Shown: positions 34,223-43,728, counted from the first letter of the stretch. The stretch: 64,000 nucleotides of DNA from Pelobium manganitolerans (GCF_003609575.1 NZ_MBTA01000030.1:137238-201237); one strand, 5' to 3'. Notes: generated by a model from the sequence alone, not told the origin. Numbers and translations: made by a program.

Positions 34223-36820
34223 CTACATCAACAAGGCAACTAAACCTGTCCACCCTGTTTGGTGACTGGCGCCCAGCCCCGTTCCGTTATCTCCGTTAAA
34301 ATACTCGTGAAACAAAATATAGTCTTTAAAATGTGGGTCGGTTTGTAACTTTTGGTTGTTTCCATACACCGGGCGATTGCCGTTTTTGTCTCTTAAAAAA
34401 ATGGAAGTTAATCGTTTGCCCAATAAATCGGCGGCCTGTTTTATGGTGGTATAATTGCCAGAGCCGTGGGGCATCTCGATTTTGAAATCATCACCATAAT
34501 AATCATGAAAACGGTACATCGATTCGATGAGCAGGTAATTCACCGGCACCCAAATTGGGCCGCGCCAATTGCTATTGCCACCAAACATGCCGGTGTCACT
34601 TTCGGCCGGCGTATATTTTACCTCAAAAACTTGGTTCCGAAATTCAAATACGAAAGGATTTTTCTCGTAAATTTTTGAGACGGAGCGTACTCCATAATCA
34701 GATAAAAACTCGTTTTCGTCCAGCATTCTGCGCAACAAGCACTTCATCCTATGGCCACGCAACAAACTCAACAGTTGCAAATTGCCTTCGCTGTTTTTAC
34801 CTTCCCAGTTGCTCACCAGCGCGGCCAAATCTGGTCTTTGTTTAGTAAACCACTTAATATGGTGTACCAGGGCAGGCAATTTAACCCAGTTTTTTTCGGC
34901 AATAACCTCCACAGCAATTAAAGGCAACAAACCTACCAGCGTCCGCAATTTTAATCTTTTCCAGCTGCCATCGCCGCTGTGCAACATATCGTAGTAAAAG
35001 CCATCTTCTTCATCCCACAAACCGGCGCCTTCGGTTTTGTTCATATTGGCCATGGCACCCGCTATGTAAAAGAAGTGTTCGGAAAATTTGATGGCTAAAT
35101 CCTCATAAATCTGTTTGTAAAACGAAAGCTCCATGGCTATGCGCATCATGTTTAAGGCGTACATGGCCATCCAGCTAGTGCCGTCCGATTGCTCCAGCGT
35201 GCCACCGCCTGGCAAAGGTTTGCTGCGGTCAAAAACCCCGATGTTATCTAAACCCAAAAAACCGCCTTCAAAAATATTGTTGCCTTCGGTGTCTTTTCGG
35301 TTTACCCACCAAGTAAAGTTGAGCAGCATTTTGTGGTACATGCGTTCCAAAAAATCCAAATCGCCTTTACCTTCGCTGTTTTTCTGCATTTGGTAAATTT
35401 TCCACGTTGCCCAAGACTGCACCGGTGGATTTACATCGCCGAAATTCCACTCATAAGCCGGAAATTGGCCGTTGGGGTGCATGTATCTTTCGGAAGCAAA
35501 TAATAGCAACTGTTGCTTAGCAAAATCAAAATCAATACTGGCCAATACCACGCTGTGGAAAGCGGTGTCCCAAGCGGCAAACCACGGATATTCCCAGTTA
35601 TCGGGCATAGAGATAATATCTGATGCCATGAGGTGTGTCCAATCTTGGTTCCGGCCGTTTTGGTGGCTCAATGGCGGTTTGGGTTCGCCTTTATCACCAT
35701 CTAGCCAATCTTTTACATAATAATAGTAATACTGTTTGCTCCACAACATACCCGCCCAGGCCTGGCGTTGTACCAGTTTTTCATCATCAGTTTTACCTTT
35801 TTGTTTGGTGGCGTAAAAATCATCGGCTAAAGCCAATTGCGCGTTAAAAAAGGCATCAAAATCTTCAAAAGCTTTGTTGTTCTTTTTTTGCAGCAAACGG
35901 AGCTTGATGCTGATGCTGCTTTTTGCCGGGATGGTTTTATGGTAATGTAAGGCCACTTTGGTGCCGGTGTGCTGTGGGTTTACGGCTCTAGTGTCTCCTT
36001 CCGCTAAAAACTGATTTATCCCATCTTTACAATATTTGCTCCTGTTTTTTACGCCATACAAGCGCTGGTAGTTGGTTTCGTTCTCGGTAAATAAAAAGGG
36101 TGTTTCTTCTTCTAAATACAAGTAATAATTCCCGATTTCTGTACTGTGCGCCAATAAGGTATTGGCCGAAAGGGGTGTAATACTTGGCTTATCTTTGTTC
36201 CAAGAAGGGATGTTGCGGAACCAAAGCGTAGGTAAAAAATGAAGCTCGGCATCTTTATCTGCACGGTTGTGGATGGTATAGCGTACCAAAATATCCGTAG
36301 GCGATTTTTTGGAATACTCGGTAAACACATCAAAATACTGGTTGTTGTCAAAAATGCCGGTATCTAACAGTTCATATTCTGCATCGCTTTTACCGCGCTT
36401 ACGGTTTTCTTCTAAAAGTTGCTGGTAAGGAAATTGGTTTTGCGGATACTTATACAAAAACTTCATGTAGCTGTGCGAGGGCACATTATCCAGATAGTAA
36501 TAAAGCTCCTTCACATCTTCGCCGTGGTTGCCCTCGGGGTTGGTTAAACCAAAAAGCCTTTCTTTGATAATGGGATCTTTACCGTTCCAGTAAGCAGTTG
36601 CTAAACACAAAATCTGCTGCTCGTCAGATATACCACCTATCCCGTCCTCGCCCCAGCGGTAAGCTTTGCTACGTGCCATATCGTGAGAAATATAGTCCCA
36701 CGCATCGCCGTTAGCGCTATAATCTTCCCTAACTGTTCCCCATTGCCGTTCTGATAAATATGGTCCCCATTTACGCCAAGGCTGTGGTTTTTTGAGCTTT
36801 GCAGATTCTCTCATACCCAT
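34223..36820 (-). CDS. GH63-like glucosidase
   Basis: This 865-residue protein without a signal peptide resembles the glycoside hydrolase 63 / mannosyl-oligosaccharide glucosidase-like family. Recognisable parts are RKWGPYLSERQWGTVREDYSANGDAWDYISHD (in pieces) at the N-terminus, YPWFAAWDTAFHSV near 415, and GPIWVPVNYLLIESMYRFH and FHEYFNGDNGTGLGASHQTGWTGLV near the C-terminus. These fit an (alpha/alpha)6 barrel with catalytic acids. The substrate is probably an alpha-glucoside such as a compatible solute or trehalose derivative (inference). It is the last gene of a five-gene minus-strand operon. Confidence 0.82.
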   Translation of the reverse strand: MGMRESAKLKKPQPWRKWGPYLSERQWGTVREDYSANGDAWDYISHDMARSKAYRWGEDGIGGISDEQQILCLATAYWNGKDPIIKERLFGLTNPEGNHGEDVKELYYYLDNVPSHSYMKFLYKYPQNQFPYQQLLEENRKRGKSDAEYELLDTGIFDNNQYFDVFTEYSKKSPTDILVRYTIHNRADKDAELHFLPTLWFRNIPSWNKDKPSITPLSANTLLAHSTEIGNYYLYLEEETPFLFTENETNYQRLYGVKNRSKYCKDGINQFLAEGDTRAVNPQHTGTKVALHYHKTIPAKSSISIKLRLLQKKNNKAFEDFDAFFNAQLALADDFYATKQKGKTDDEKLVQRQAWAGMLWSKQYYYYYVKDWLDGDKGEPKPPLSHQNGRNQDWTHLMASDIISMPDNWEYPWFAAWDTAFHSVVLASIDFDFAKQQLLLFASERYMHPNGQFPAYEWNFGDVNPPVQSWATWKIYQMQKNSEGKGDLDFLERMYHKMLLNFTWWVNRKDTEGNNIFEGGFLGLDNIGVFDRSKPLPGGGTLEQSDGTSWMAMYALNMMRIAMELSFYKQIYEDLAIKFSEHFFYIAGAMANMNKTEGAGLWDEEDGFYYDMLHSGDGSWKRLKLRTLVGLLPLIAVEVIAEKNWVKLPALVHHIKWFTKQRPDLAALVSNWEGKNSEGNLQLLSLLRGHRMKCLLRRMLDENEFLSDYGVRSVSKIYEKNPFVFEFRNQVFEVKYTPAESDTGMFGGNSNWRGPIWVPVNYLLIESMYRFHDYYGDDFKIEMPHGSGNYTTIKQAADLLGKRLTSIFLRDKNGNRPVYGNNQKLQTDPHFKDYILFHEYFNGDNGTGLGASHQTGWTGLVALLM

Positions 36821-36853
36821 TTTTGGGGCAAAAATTATTCCTTTTTAAATGAG

Positions 36854-37462
36854 CTAGATGAGGCGGTCTTTGATCACCAGCGTTTCCGCAAATTTATCAT
36901 GCAGGGCTTGTTGTTTTTTGTTGAGAAACACGTAAAAATAGCCTAAAAAGAAAGGCAGGGTGCTTATAATTTTTGAGACGTTGCGGATGCTGATTTGTTT
37001 TAGCGTAGGCTTTTGTCCAAATAGGTTGGTCACCTTAATGTTTAAGAGCTTTTTACCGATGGTTGCTTGCTGGTGTCTTTCCATGTAGATGTGGTAAAAG
37101 ATTTTGAGGAAAGGAAGCAGAAAAATCCCGCTTAAGATATTTTGCTGCGTGGTGTTTTCATCGGCCACAATTAACGCCATAATAAGCTCAAAAAGAGAGA
37201 ATATCCCGAAAACGATAAACCAATCTATTGCGGTGGCCAACAAGCGAAGATCAAACCCTGCGAAATACTGGGGTGCGGTATAATTTTTGGAAAAAGCAAA
37301 AAGCGCCCGGATTTCTTCCATCTCCTGCGCTTCTTTATAATCGGGCATATCTGCCGTTTTCAAGAACGAATCGGGTTTAAGCCCTTGCTCTTTTAACTGG
37401 CTTAGGCTAAACGGGCCGGTGGGTTTGCCACCCACTACCAGATAATATAATTTTTCTGACAT
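36854..37462 (-). CDS. RDD-family membrane protein with N-terminal GYF_2 domain
   Basis: This protein of about 202 residues begins at the ATG at 37462, four bases after the upstream stop; an upstream ATG at 37486 would overlap that gene. The N-terminus has a GYF_2-type domain (YYLVVGGKPTGPFSLSQLKEQGL). The rest is an RDD domain with three membrane helices (about 70-190), starting with FAGFDLRLLATAIDWFIVFG and including IGKKLLNIKVTNLFG. RDD proteins are of uncertain function, some being ion transporters. It is the fourth gene of the SDR/PspC/LiaF operon. Confidence 0.75.
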   Translation of the reverse strand: MSEKLYYLVVGGKPTGPFSLSQLKEQGLKPDSFLKTADMPDYKEAQEMEEIRALFAFSKNYTAPQYFAGFDLRLLATAIDWFIVFGIFSLFELIMALIVADENTTQQNILSGIFLLPFLKIFYHIYMERHQQATIGKKLLNIKVTNLFGQKPTLKQISIRNVSKIISTLPFFLGYFYVFLNKKQQALHDKFAETLVIKDRLI

Positions 37463-37466
37463 GTGT

Positions 37467-38405
37467 TTAATATCGTTTAACCTCAAAATCGCTTAAACCT
37501 CCTTTTAAGGTGATGGTAATTTTGTTGCTTGCGCTTTGGTAATTTGAGGTAGCGAAAGAGCCATCGGCTGTTTTATCAAAACCCGAAAATTCTTTTGCAG
37601 ACAAACCGGTTTTGGTAAAGATTTTACAACCGGAATTATTAGGGATTAAAATACGGACTTTAGAGATGCCGGTTTCTGCTGCCAAAGCAACATCTGGGTA
37701 CAAATCGCCAATTTTCACATTAAAATCTGCCGCACCGCCTTTGATGTTTACGGCTTTTACTTTGTTTTCGCTCAGGTCAAAATCGGCTTTGCCGGCGCCC
37801 ATATTTAAGTTGATAGTCCATATCGGCGCTTGGTGGATTTTCATCATCACCTTGCTTAAATCGGTGTCGTCAAAATCAAAGCCTTTTTCGTTTTTCTTCG
37901 CGTTGAAATTCAAAACCACCGTGCTATCGCTCTCCGTTTTGCGTAGGTAGTAACGGCTGTGGTTTTTTTCTGTGCTTGATTCAAACAGTTTGGCCTTGCC
38001 CTCTTTAATGGTAAACTTGCTGGCGCCGCCATTGATGTTTAGGTTGGCGTACTTATAGTTGGCATCAAAATTTTCCTCATAAAAGTTGGTGCCGCGTTCC
38101 CGTTCATTTTTGCTGTTGCTCCATTCGTCATTGTCCCAAGCCACATCGTATGTTGTTTTTGGATGGTTTAGGTTTATCACGGTTAGGGCGCTTAATATTA
38201 CTACGGTAACAGCAATGATAGCCCATTTCCCTGCTGGATTGTTACTTTGCGAGAATATGATATTTACACCGGCTAGTATCAATAAGGCTGGCCAAAATTT
38301 CCACAAATAGGCCCAGCTAAAATCAATTAACCCGTAGTTTTCCAGCAAAAAGATAGTGCCTGCAAAAATGAAAACAATGCCCCAAGATATGCGGTTAGCG
38401 TTCAT
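37467..38405 (-). CDS. LiaF-like membrane protein
   Basis: This 312-residue protein has two to four short N-terminal helices (about 5-90; GIVFIFAGTIFLLENYGLIDF) of the LiaI/LiaF-TM type, and a C-terminal beta-helix-like region with repeats (NLNMGAGKADFDLSENKVKAVNIKGGAADFNVKIG in parts) resembling LiaF/DUF4097 domains. LiaF proteins modulate cell-envelope stress sensing. It lies 7 bp downstream of a PspC gene, the usual partner, so the pair probably responds to envelope damage. Confidence 0.75.
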   Translation of the reverse strand: MNANRISWGIVFIFAGTIFLLENYGLIDFSWAYLWKFWPALLILAGVNIIFSQSNNPAGKWAIIAVTVVILSALTVINLNHPKTTYDVAWDNDEWSNSKNERERGTNFYEENFDANYKYANLNINGGASKFTIKEGKAKLFESSTEKNHSRYYLRKTESDSTVVLNFNAKKNEKGFDFDDTDLSKVMMKIHQAPIWTINLNMGAGKADFDLSENKVKAVNIKGGAADFNVKIGDLYPDVALAAETGISKVRILIPNNSGCKIFTKTGLSAKEFSGFDKTADGSFATSNYQSASNKITITLKGGLSDFEVKRY

Positions 38406-38412
38406 AACAGTA

Positions 38413-38952
38413 TTATTGATTTTGGTTTTCTAAAGGTTTACTTTCTTTTGTCACCTCTTCTGCGCTTAGGTCCTCTACAACGGTATCGCGCAAGGGTTCC
38501 TCTTTTGGTTTGTCATTGGCAGGGTTTGTTTTTTTGGTGGCTTTTGATAGGATGAGTAAACCAAAAACAACAAACACCAAAGGCCACAGTTTGCGCAGGC
38601 TAAACCAGTAGGGCAATAAATCAAACTCGCCCAATAAAAAATAGGCGCCCATGGCAATAAGCAAAAAGCCCAGTAGAATGCTAATGCTTGATGGGTTTGC
38701 ATTTACGTTTTTTTGTGGTGCAGGTTCTTCTGCGCTTGCCCTATAATCTGTATAGGTGTACGCCGATTTATATTCTTCAGGTACGGCAATCCATAAAATT
38801 AGGTAAATCCATAGCCCGCTGCCGCCAAAAAAAGCGGCTAAAGCAAATGCGATACGTACCCAAGTAACATCTAACTGGAAATAATTAGCTATCCCAGCGG
38901 CAACACCCCCAATCATCTTATTTTCGGGGTCGCGTCTTAATTTTCTGTCCAT
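38413..38952 (-). CDS. PspC-domain membrane protein
   Basis: This 179-residue protein has an N-terminal PspC domain (residues of about 1-60: KLRRDPENKMIGGVAAGIANYF, LWIYLILWIAVPEEY). A linker and two further helices (about 95-150) follow, then an acidic tail. PspC is a membrane-stress sensor of the phage-shock response. Gaps of 11 and 7 bp place it in one operon with the SDR gene upstream and the LiaF-like gene downstream. Confidence 0.87.
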   Translation of the reverse strand: MDRKLRRDPENKMIGGVAAGIANYFQLDVTWVRIAFALAAFFGGSGLWIYLILWIAVPEEYKSAYTYTDYRASAEEPAPQKNVNANPSSISILLGFLLIAMGAYFLLGEFDLLPYWFSLRKLWPLVFVVFGLLILSKATKKTNPANDKPKEEPLRDTVVEDLSAEEVTKESKPLENQNQ

Positions 38953-38963
38953 CTCAATTTAAT

Positions 38964-39665
38964 CTAAACCTGTCCACTTTGTGGCGTAATTACTATCTGA
39001 TCAACGTTTGCACCGTGGCTTAGCTGCAATAATTGTTTTATGCTTTGTGCAACATCGCCGGCTTGTACAAATTTATCTGCGGAGATTTCTGTGCCGTCCC
39101 ATGACGATGTTAAAGTTGAACCGGGCAAAACCGCCGTTACTTTAACGCCAAAAGGCCGGGTTTCTTCTCGCATAATGTTGTTAAGACTAAGCAAGGCGGC
39201 TTTTGTTACACAGTAAGATCCGGCATTTACAATTGTTTGTATGCTGGCCACCGAGCAGATGTTGATGATATGCCCGCTGCGTTGATTTTGCATCACTGGC
39301 GCAATTTTTTTGTACAGCAAATAAGGCGTTGCAACATTTACGCTGAAGTGTTTTTGCAGCTGTTCGGCATCCTCCATTAATATGGGCGAAGGTGCAAAAA
39401 ATCCAACATTGTTAATCAACACGTCAATTCGGTTTAAGTGGGTTAAAGCCTCATCCGCGAAAGCCTCAACTTCTGCGGCTAAGCCACAATCTGTGGCGCG
39501 TAAAACAAGTTTTAGTTGAGGATTCAATGCTTTAAGCTCTCGCGCAAGCGTTTCTAATTCGTTTGTTTTACGTGCGCAAAGGGCCATGCCTTTGGCACTG
39601 GGGGCAAGGGCAAGCGCTGTTGCTTTTCCTATCCCTCTTGTAACGCCGGTTATTAAAATATTCAT
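38964..39665 (-). CDS. Short-chain dehydrogenase/reductase
   Basis: This 233-residue enzyme of the SDR family has a Rossmann fold. The NAD(P) motif TGVTRGIGKATALAL is at residues 6-20, NNVGFF (NNAG-like) near 87, catalytic Ser in ICSVASI near 137, and YxxxK as YCVTKAA near 150. The substrate is unknown. It heads the minus-strand operon and is transcribed divergently from the MlaE gene, 76 bp away. Confidence 0.87.
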   Translation of the reverse strand: MNILITGVTRGIGKATALALAPSAKGMALCARKTNELETLARELKALNPQLKLVLRATDCGLAAEVEAFADEALTHLNRIDVLINNVGFFAPSPILMEDAEQLQKHFSVNVATPYLLYKKIAPVMQNQRSGHIINICSVASIQTIVNAGSYCVTKAALLSLNNIMREETRPFGVKVTAVLPGSTLTSSWDGTEISADKFVQAGDVAQSIKQLLQLSHGANVDQIVITPQSGQV

Positions 39666-39741
39666 GCTCTCCGTAATTTAGGGCAATTTAGGTTTAATAA
39701 TTGCAATTGATAAAAAAGCTTATTTTTACACAAAATTTTAT

Positions 39742-40476
39742 ATGGTATTCTATCATTTTGGGAAATACATCTTAATGCTGAAAGCGGTTTTTAGAAGGCC
39801 CGAGAAAATTAGCATTTACAAAAATGAAGTTTTTAAAGAGATGGTTGCCATAGGCCTAGGTTCTTTAGGTATCATCAGTATCATCTCTGTTTTTATTGGC
39901 GCGGTAACTACCGTGCAAACCGCTTTCCAGCTCACTAGCGATTTAATTCCGAAATCTATCATAGGCTCTATCACCCGCGATTCTACAATCCTGGAACTTA
40001 GTCCCACCATTTGTTCTTTGGTTTTAGCAGGTAAGGTGGGCAGTAGCATTGCCTCGCAAATTGGCACCATGCGCGTAACCGAACAGATTGATGCTCTAGA
40101 GATTATGGGCATAAACGCACCCGGTTATCTTATTTTGCCCAAGTTATTAGGCGGCGTAATCATGATCCCTATTTTAATTGTAATTGCGATTGCTTTAAGT
40201 ATTGTAGGCGGATATCTAGCGGGCGTAGCTTCGGGTGCAGTTACCGCAAACGAGTTTACGCAAGGTTTAACTACAGATTTTATTCCTTTTACCCTGGTGG
40301 TAGCCTTGGTAAAAGCGCTCATTTTTGCTTTCATCATCACCACGGTATCTGCTTACCAAGGTTTTTTTACCAATGGTGGTGCTATTGAGGTAGGTAATTC
40401 AAGTACAAAAGCGGTGGTGATTAGCTGTATCGCTATTTTAGTTTCTGATTATATTATTGCGCAGCTGCTGTTATGA
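39742..40476 (+). CDS. MlaE-family phospholipid transporter permease
   Basis: This 244-residue permease has five to six membrane helices and belongs to the MlaE family. LELSPTICSLVLAGKVGSSIASQIGTMRVTEQIDALEIMGINAP (in parts, about 90-135) is the core signature. With the ATPase gene that overlaps it by 4 bp, it forms the inner membrane part of a lipid-asymmetry transporter. The substrate-binding MlaD partner is not adjacent. Confidence 0.9.
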   Translation: MVFYHFGKYILMLKAVFRRPEKISIYKNEVFKEMVAIGLGSLGIISIISVFIGAVTTVQTAFQLTSDLIPKSIIGSITRDSTILELSPTICSLVLAGKVGSSIASQIGTMRVTEQIDALEIMGINAPGYLILPKLLGGVIMIPILIVIAIALSIVGGYLAGVASGAVTANEFTQGLTTDFIPFTLVVALVKALIFAFIITTVSAYQGFFTNGGAIEVGNSSTKAVVISCIAILVSDYIIAQLLL

Positions 40477-41225
40477 TAGAGGTTAAAGATATTTATAAAA
40501 GCTTTGGCGATAACGAGGTTTTAAAAGGCATTACTGCCGATTTTAAGCCCGGCGTTACTTCCTTAATCATCGGTGGCTCTGGCTCTGGTAAAACCACCCT
40601 GATGAAAAACATGGTAGGCCTGCACGAGCCAAACAGTGGAAAGGTGCTTTACGACGGTCGCGATTTTACCAGTATGGATATGCAAGAGCGTATCGAAATC
40701 CGCAAAGAAATTGGGATGCTTTTTCAGGGTTCGGCCTTGTTTGATTCTATGACGGTTGAGCGCAACATCCGCTTTCCGCTGGATATGTTTACCAACCAAT
40801 CAAAAGCAGAAAAGCTAGAACGCGTAAATTTTGTGTTAGAGCGCGTGAACCTTGCCGGTAAAAATGATTTATATCCCTCCGAGCTTTCGGGTGGGATGAT
40901 GAAACGCGTAGGCATTGCGCGTGCTATCGCCATGCGGCCCAAGTACCTGTTTTGTGATGAGCCAAACTCGGGTCTGGACCCTAAAAGTTCTATCATGATA
41001 GATGAGCTTTTGCAGGAGATCACCCAAGAATATGATATCACCACGGTTATTGTTACCCACGATATGAATTCTGTTATGGGCATTGGCGAGCATATTCTAT
41101 TTTTGCACCAAGGACAAAAGTGGTGGGAAGGTTCAAAAGATGAAATTACATCCACTGATAATAAAGAGCTGAACGAGTTTGTTTTTGCTACGAAATTGAT
41201 GGAAACGCTCTTAAAAAAGAAGTAA
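40473..41225 (+). CDS. MlaF-family ABC transporter ATPase
   Basis: This 250-residue ABC ATPase has Walker A GGSGSGKTT (about 35-43), signature LSGGMMKRVGIARA (about 139-152), Walker B YLFCDEPNSGLD (about 160-171) and switch histidine VTHDMNS. It overlaps the MlaE gene by 4 bp (ATGA). It powers the lipid transporter together with MlaE. It is followed by a repeat-type spacer of 130 bp. Confidence 0.92.
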   Translation: MIEVKDIYKSFGDNEVLKGITADFKPGVTSLIIGGSGSGKTTLMKNMVGLHEPNSGKVLYDGRDFTSMDMQERIEIRKEIGMLFQGSALFDSMTVERNIRFPLDMFTNQSKAEKLERVNFVLERVNLAGKNDLYPSELSGGMMKRVGIARAIAMRPKYLFCDEPNSGLDPKSSIMIDELLQEITQEYDITTVIVTHDMNSVMGIGEHILFLHQGQKWWEGSKDEITSTDNKELNEFVFATKLMETLLKKK

Positions 41226-41259
41226 GGGAGTTGTTATTGGTGGGGGAGTTCATTAGTCA

Positions 41260-41350
41260 ATAGAAGTGGTGAGTAGTCAATGACTCGGTTATTCAAAATT
41301 CAATCCTTCAATCCTTCACTCATTCAATCCTTCATTCATTCAAAATTAAA
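41260..41350 (+). repeat. TTCAATCC repeat leader upstream of a methyltransferase gene
   Basis: Two copies of TAGTCAATR are followed by a degenerate TTCAATCC/TTCATT array (about 41290-41350) that runs to within six bases of the next ATG. The ends TTATTCAAAATTCA and ATTCAAAATTAAA match the leader of hemB near 22000. The + strand is nearly free of G over the last 60 bases. Confidence 0.6.
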
Positions 41351-41355
41351 CACAC

Positions 41356-42252
41356 ATGCAACCAAACATACAAGCCCTAAACCCCCAACATTGGAAAGAT
41401 TACGAACTGATAGACTGCGGTGATTTTGAGAAGTTGGAGCGTTTTGGCGATTTAATCTTGATTCGCCCAGAGCCGCAGGCCGTGTGGAGCAAAATTTTAC
41501 CCGAGAGCGAATGGCAATACCTGCACCACATCCGTTTCAAAGGCAAATCGGCCACTTCGGGCGAGTGGATGAAGAAAAACGCTAAAGTCCCAGACCGTTG
41601 GCACGTCACTTACAAAAATGACGATGTGCAGATTAAATTTCGCTTAGGCCTTACTTCATTTAAGCATGTCGGGATATTTCCCGAGCAGTCTGTAAACTGG
41701 GATTTTATAACCGACTGCATTAAAAAATTTAAAACACCAAGCCCCAAAGTGCTCAACTTATTTGCCTATACGGGCGGCGCATCTTTAGCCTCGCGTGCCG
41801 CAGGCGCTGATACCACGCATGTAGATTCGATAAAGCAGGTGGTAACCTGGGCAAATGAAAACCAGGAATTATCTGGCTTGCAAGATATACGTTGGGTGGT
41901 AGAGGATGCCTTGAAGTTTGTACAGCGCGAGTTAAAGCGGGGCAAAACATATAACGGCATCATCTTGGACCCGCCGGCATACGGCCACGGCCCAAAAGGC
42001 GAAAAGTGGAAGCTCGAAGATTTGATCAAAGAAATGATGCGCGATGTGGTGCAATTGTTGGATCAGCAAGAGCACTTCCTCATCTTAAACACCTACTCAC
42101 TAGGTTTTTCGTCTATCATCGTCGAAAACTTAATCCGTGGTGCTTATCCGCAGGTGCAAAACCTAAATATTGGCGAATTGTACTTAAATGCACGCAGCGG
42201 GGTAAATTTGCCACTCGGTGTTTTCGGACGTTTCAGCCTGTTTAATTGTTGA
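41356..42252 (+). CDS. RlmI/RlmK-like SAM-dependent methyltransferase
   Basis: This 298-residue class I methyltransferase resembles the COG1092 rRNA m5C methyltransferases. Motif I reads VLNLFAYTGGASLASRAAGADTTHVDS (in parts, about 130-156), motif IV is ILDPPAYGHGPKG (about 199-211), and RSGVNLPLGVFGRF closes the protein. The N-terminal PUA domain of RlmI is missing, replaced by about 110 residues of a different kind. The target, probably a ribosomal RNA cytosine, cannot be read from sequence. Confidence 0.8.
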   Translation: MQPNIQALNPQHWKDYELIDCGDFEKLERFGDLILIRPEPQAVWSKILPESEWQYLHHIRFKGKSATSGEWMKKNAKVPDRWHVTYKNDDVQIKFRLGLTSFKHVGIFPEQSVNWDFITDCIKKFKTPSPKVLNLFAYTGGASLASRAAGADTTHVDSIKQVVTWANENQELSGLQDIRWVVEDALKFVQRELKRGKTYNGIILDPPAYGHGPKGEKWKLEDLIKEMMRDVVQLLDQQEHFLILNTYSLGFSSIIVENLIRGAYPQVQNLNIGELYLNARSGVNLPLGVFGRFSLFNC

Positions 42253-42312
42253 TATCTTTTTTGCAGAAGCCCGAAGCTTAACGCTATTTTTCCATTTAAT
42301 TTATACGCTTCC

Positions 42313-43371
42313 ATGTTAGCTCAAAAAAACTATTTCCTTTTGCCACAGTTGTTGCTTGCTGCGGCTTTATTTTGTTCTTGCTCTGGCAACAGTAACGGTA
42401 AAACCAACCAATCTACAGCATCGGCCGAGAAAAAAGACTCGACCCAAGTAGAGGCTATTGCAGAGGTAAAAGAAAATCCTTACAAACCGGTAGATTCCGC
42501 AAAATATTACGAACTACAAAAATACCTGGCTAACGGCGATACCACCGGGAAATGGCCGGTAAAAAATGATCCTTTGCCAATTAACGGCGCTATTTTGCCT
42601 TTCAACAGAATTATCGCCTATTACGGAAACTTATATTCTAAAAAGATGGGCGCGTTGGGCGAGTATGCGCCTAAAGAAATGTGGCGCCGTTTAAATGCAG
42701 AGGTGGCGCATTGGAACCGCGCCGATTCTGTGATCAAAGCCATACCAGCTATACACTATATCGCTACGGTGGCCAGCGGTACGCCGGGCGCGCACAACTA
42801 CTACATTAACCGTATGCCAGAAAAGCAGATAGATTCTGCCTTAGCAATCGCCAAAATGCACAATGCCATTGTGTTTTTAGATGTTCAGGTTGGGTTAAGC
42901 AATTTGCATAACGAATTACCCCGTTTAGAGAAATATCTAAAAATGCCGAATGTGCATTTAGGTATCGATCCAGAATTTTCCATGAAAACAGGTGCTTTGC
43001 CGGGCCGTAAAATCGGTACTTATGATGCTGCGGATATCAATTACGCATCGGCTTATTTAACCAAATTGGTGAAAGAAAACAATTTACCCGCTAAAATTTT
43101 GGTGGTACACCGTTTTACGCAAGGCATGGTAACCAACTATAAAAACATCAAAAAGCAAAAAGAGGTACAAATGGTGATGCACATGGACGGTTGGGGCGAG
43201 CCCGAACTGAAAAAAGGCACTTACCGCCATTATTTATACAGCGAGCCTGTGCAGTTTGTCGGGTTTAAATTGTTTTATAAAAACGATTTAAAGAAAGCAC
43301 CAAACCGCTTGATGACACCCGAAGAATTGCTGAAACTAAGGCCAAAGCCGATTTACATCCAATATCAATAA
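42313..43371 (+). CDS. Uncharacterised lipoprotein, TIM-barrel-like
   Basis: This 352-residue lipoprotein has a signal ending at Cys24 (LFCSC). A Ser/Thr/Lys-rich linker (about 25-60) is followed by a region of about 290 residues with alternating strands and helices. Motifs include RIIAYYGNLYSKKMGALGEY, IHYIATVASGTPGAHNYYINRMP, NVHLGIDPEFSM and KILVVHRFTQGMVTN. The GIDPEFSM and VHRFTQGM segments look like barrel strands with acidic and His residues, so a hydrolase is conceivable. I do not recognise a named family. Confidence 0.6.
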   Translation: MLAQKNYFLLPQLLLAAALFCSCSGNSNGKTNQSTASAEKKDSTQVEAIAEVKENPYKPVDSAKYYELQKYLANGDTTGKWPVKNDPLPINGAILPFNRIIAYYGNLYSKKMGALGEYAPKEMWRRLNAEVAHWNRADSVIKAIPAIHYIATVASGTPGAHNYYINRMPEKQIDSALAIAKMHNAIVFLDVQVGLSNLHNELPRLEKYLKMPNVHLGIDPEFSMKTGALPGRKIGTYDAADINYASAYLTKLVKENNLPAKILVVHRFTQGMVTNYKNIKKQKEVQMVMHMDGWGEPELKKGTYRHYLYSEPVQFVGFKLFYKNDLKKAPNRLMTPEELLKLRPKPIYIQYQ

Positions 43372-43377
43372 CACGCT

Positions 43378-43407
43378 AAAATCCTCGGCTCCACATCCGG
43401 GGATTTT
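43378..43407 (+). terminator. Intrinsic terminator after the lipoprotein gene
   Basis: ATCCTCGG (43381-43388) pairs with CCGGGGAT (43397-43404), extended by AAA/TTT, and is followed by a T-rich run TTTTTTGTTTTTG. It ends the transcript of region 3. Confidence 0.8.
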
Positions 43408-43670
43408 TTGTTTTTGTAAAAGGGGCTTATACCTTAAGGCGTGGATTTGTAGGTGTCTTTACGAATGCGGGAATGTGTATAACATTGAGTCCGTGTCAAA
43501 GGTGCATGCTCATATTGTAGCTTGGGGTTGCCGAAGAATGTCGGGCAATTATGAATACCACCAACCTGTCAATCCCGCACAAATTGGCAAATGTCTTTTA
43601 AGTGGGCGTTCGTCTTTTTGATTGCCGATCACCAGCAACAATAACGCACAACTGATAATCTGTTAAAACA
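43408..43670. other. Gene-free stretch left of the tRNA remnant
   Basis: No open frame, RNA or repeat of note was found. Composition is ordinary for the chromosome. It separates the core lipoprotein gene from the island edge. Confidence 0.3.
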
Positions 43671-43706
43671 AAAAAGCCTGTAAATCTTTAATTTACAGGC
43701 TTTTAA
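43671..43706 (-). terminator. Terminator of the lost tRNA gene
   Basis: AAAAGCCTGTAAAT (43672-43685) and ATTTACAGGCTTTT (43691-43704) form a perfect 14-bp stem with loop CTTTA. On the minus strand it is followed by a T run and lies about 24 bp downstream of the tRNA 3' fragment, so it was probably the terminator of that tRNA. On the + strand it has T4 only. Confidence 0.75.
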
Positions 43707-43728
43707 TCGTTTTTGACATCAATTTTAG

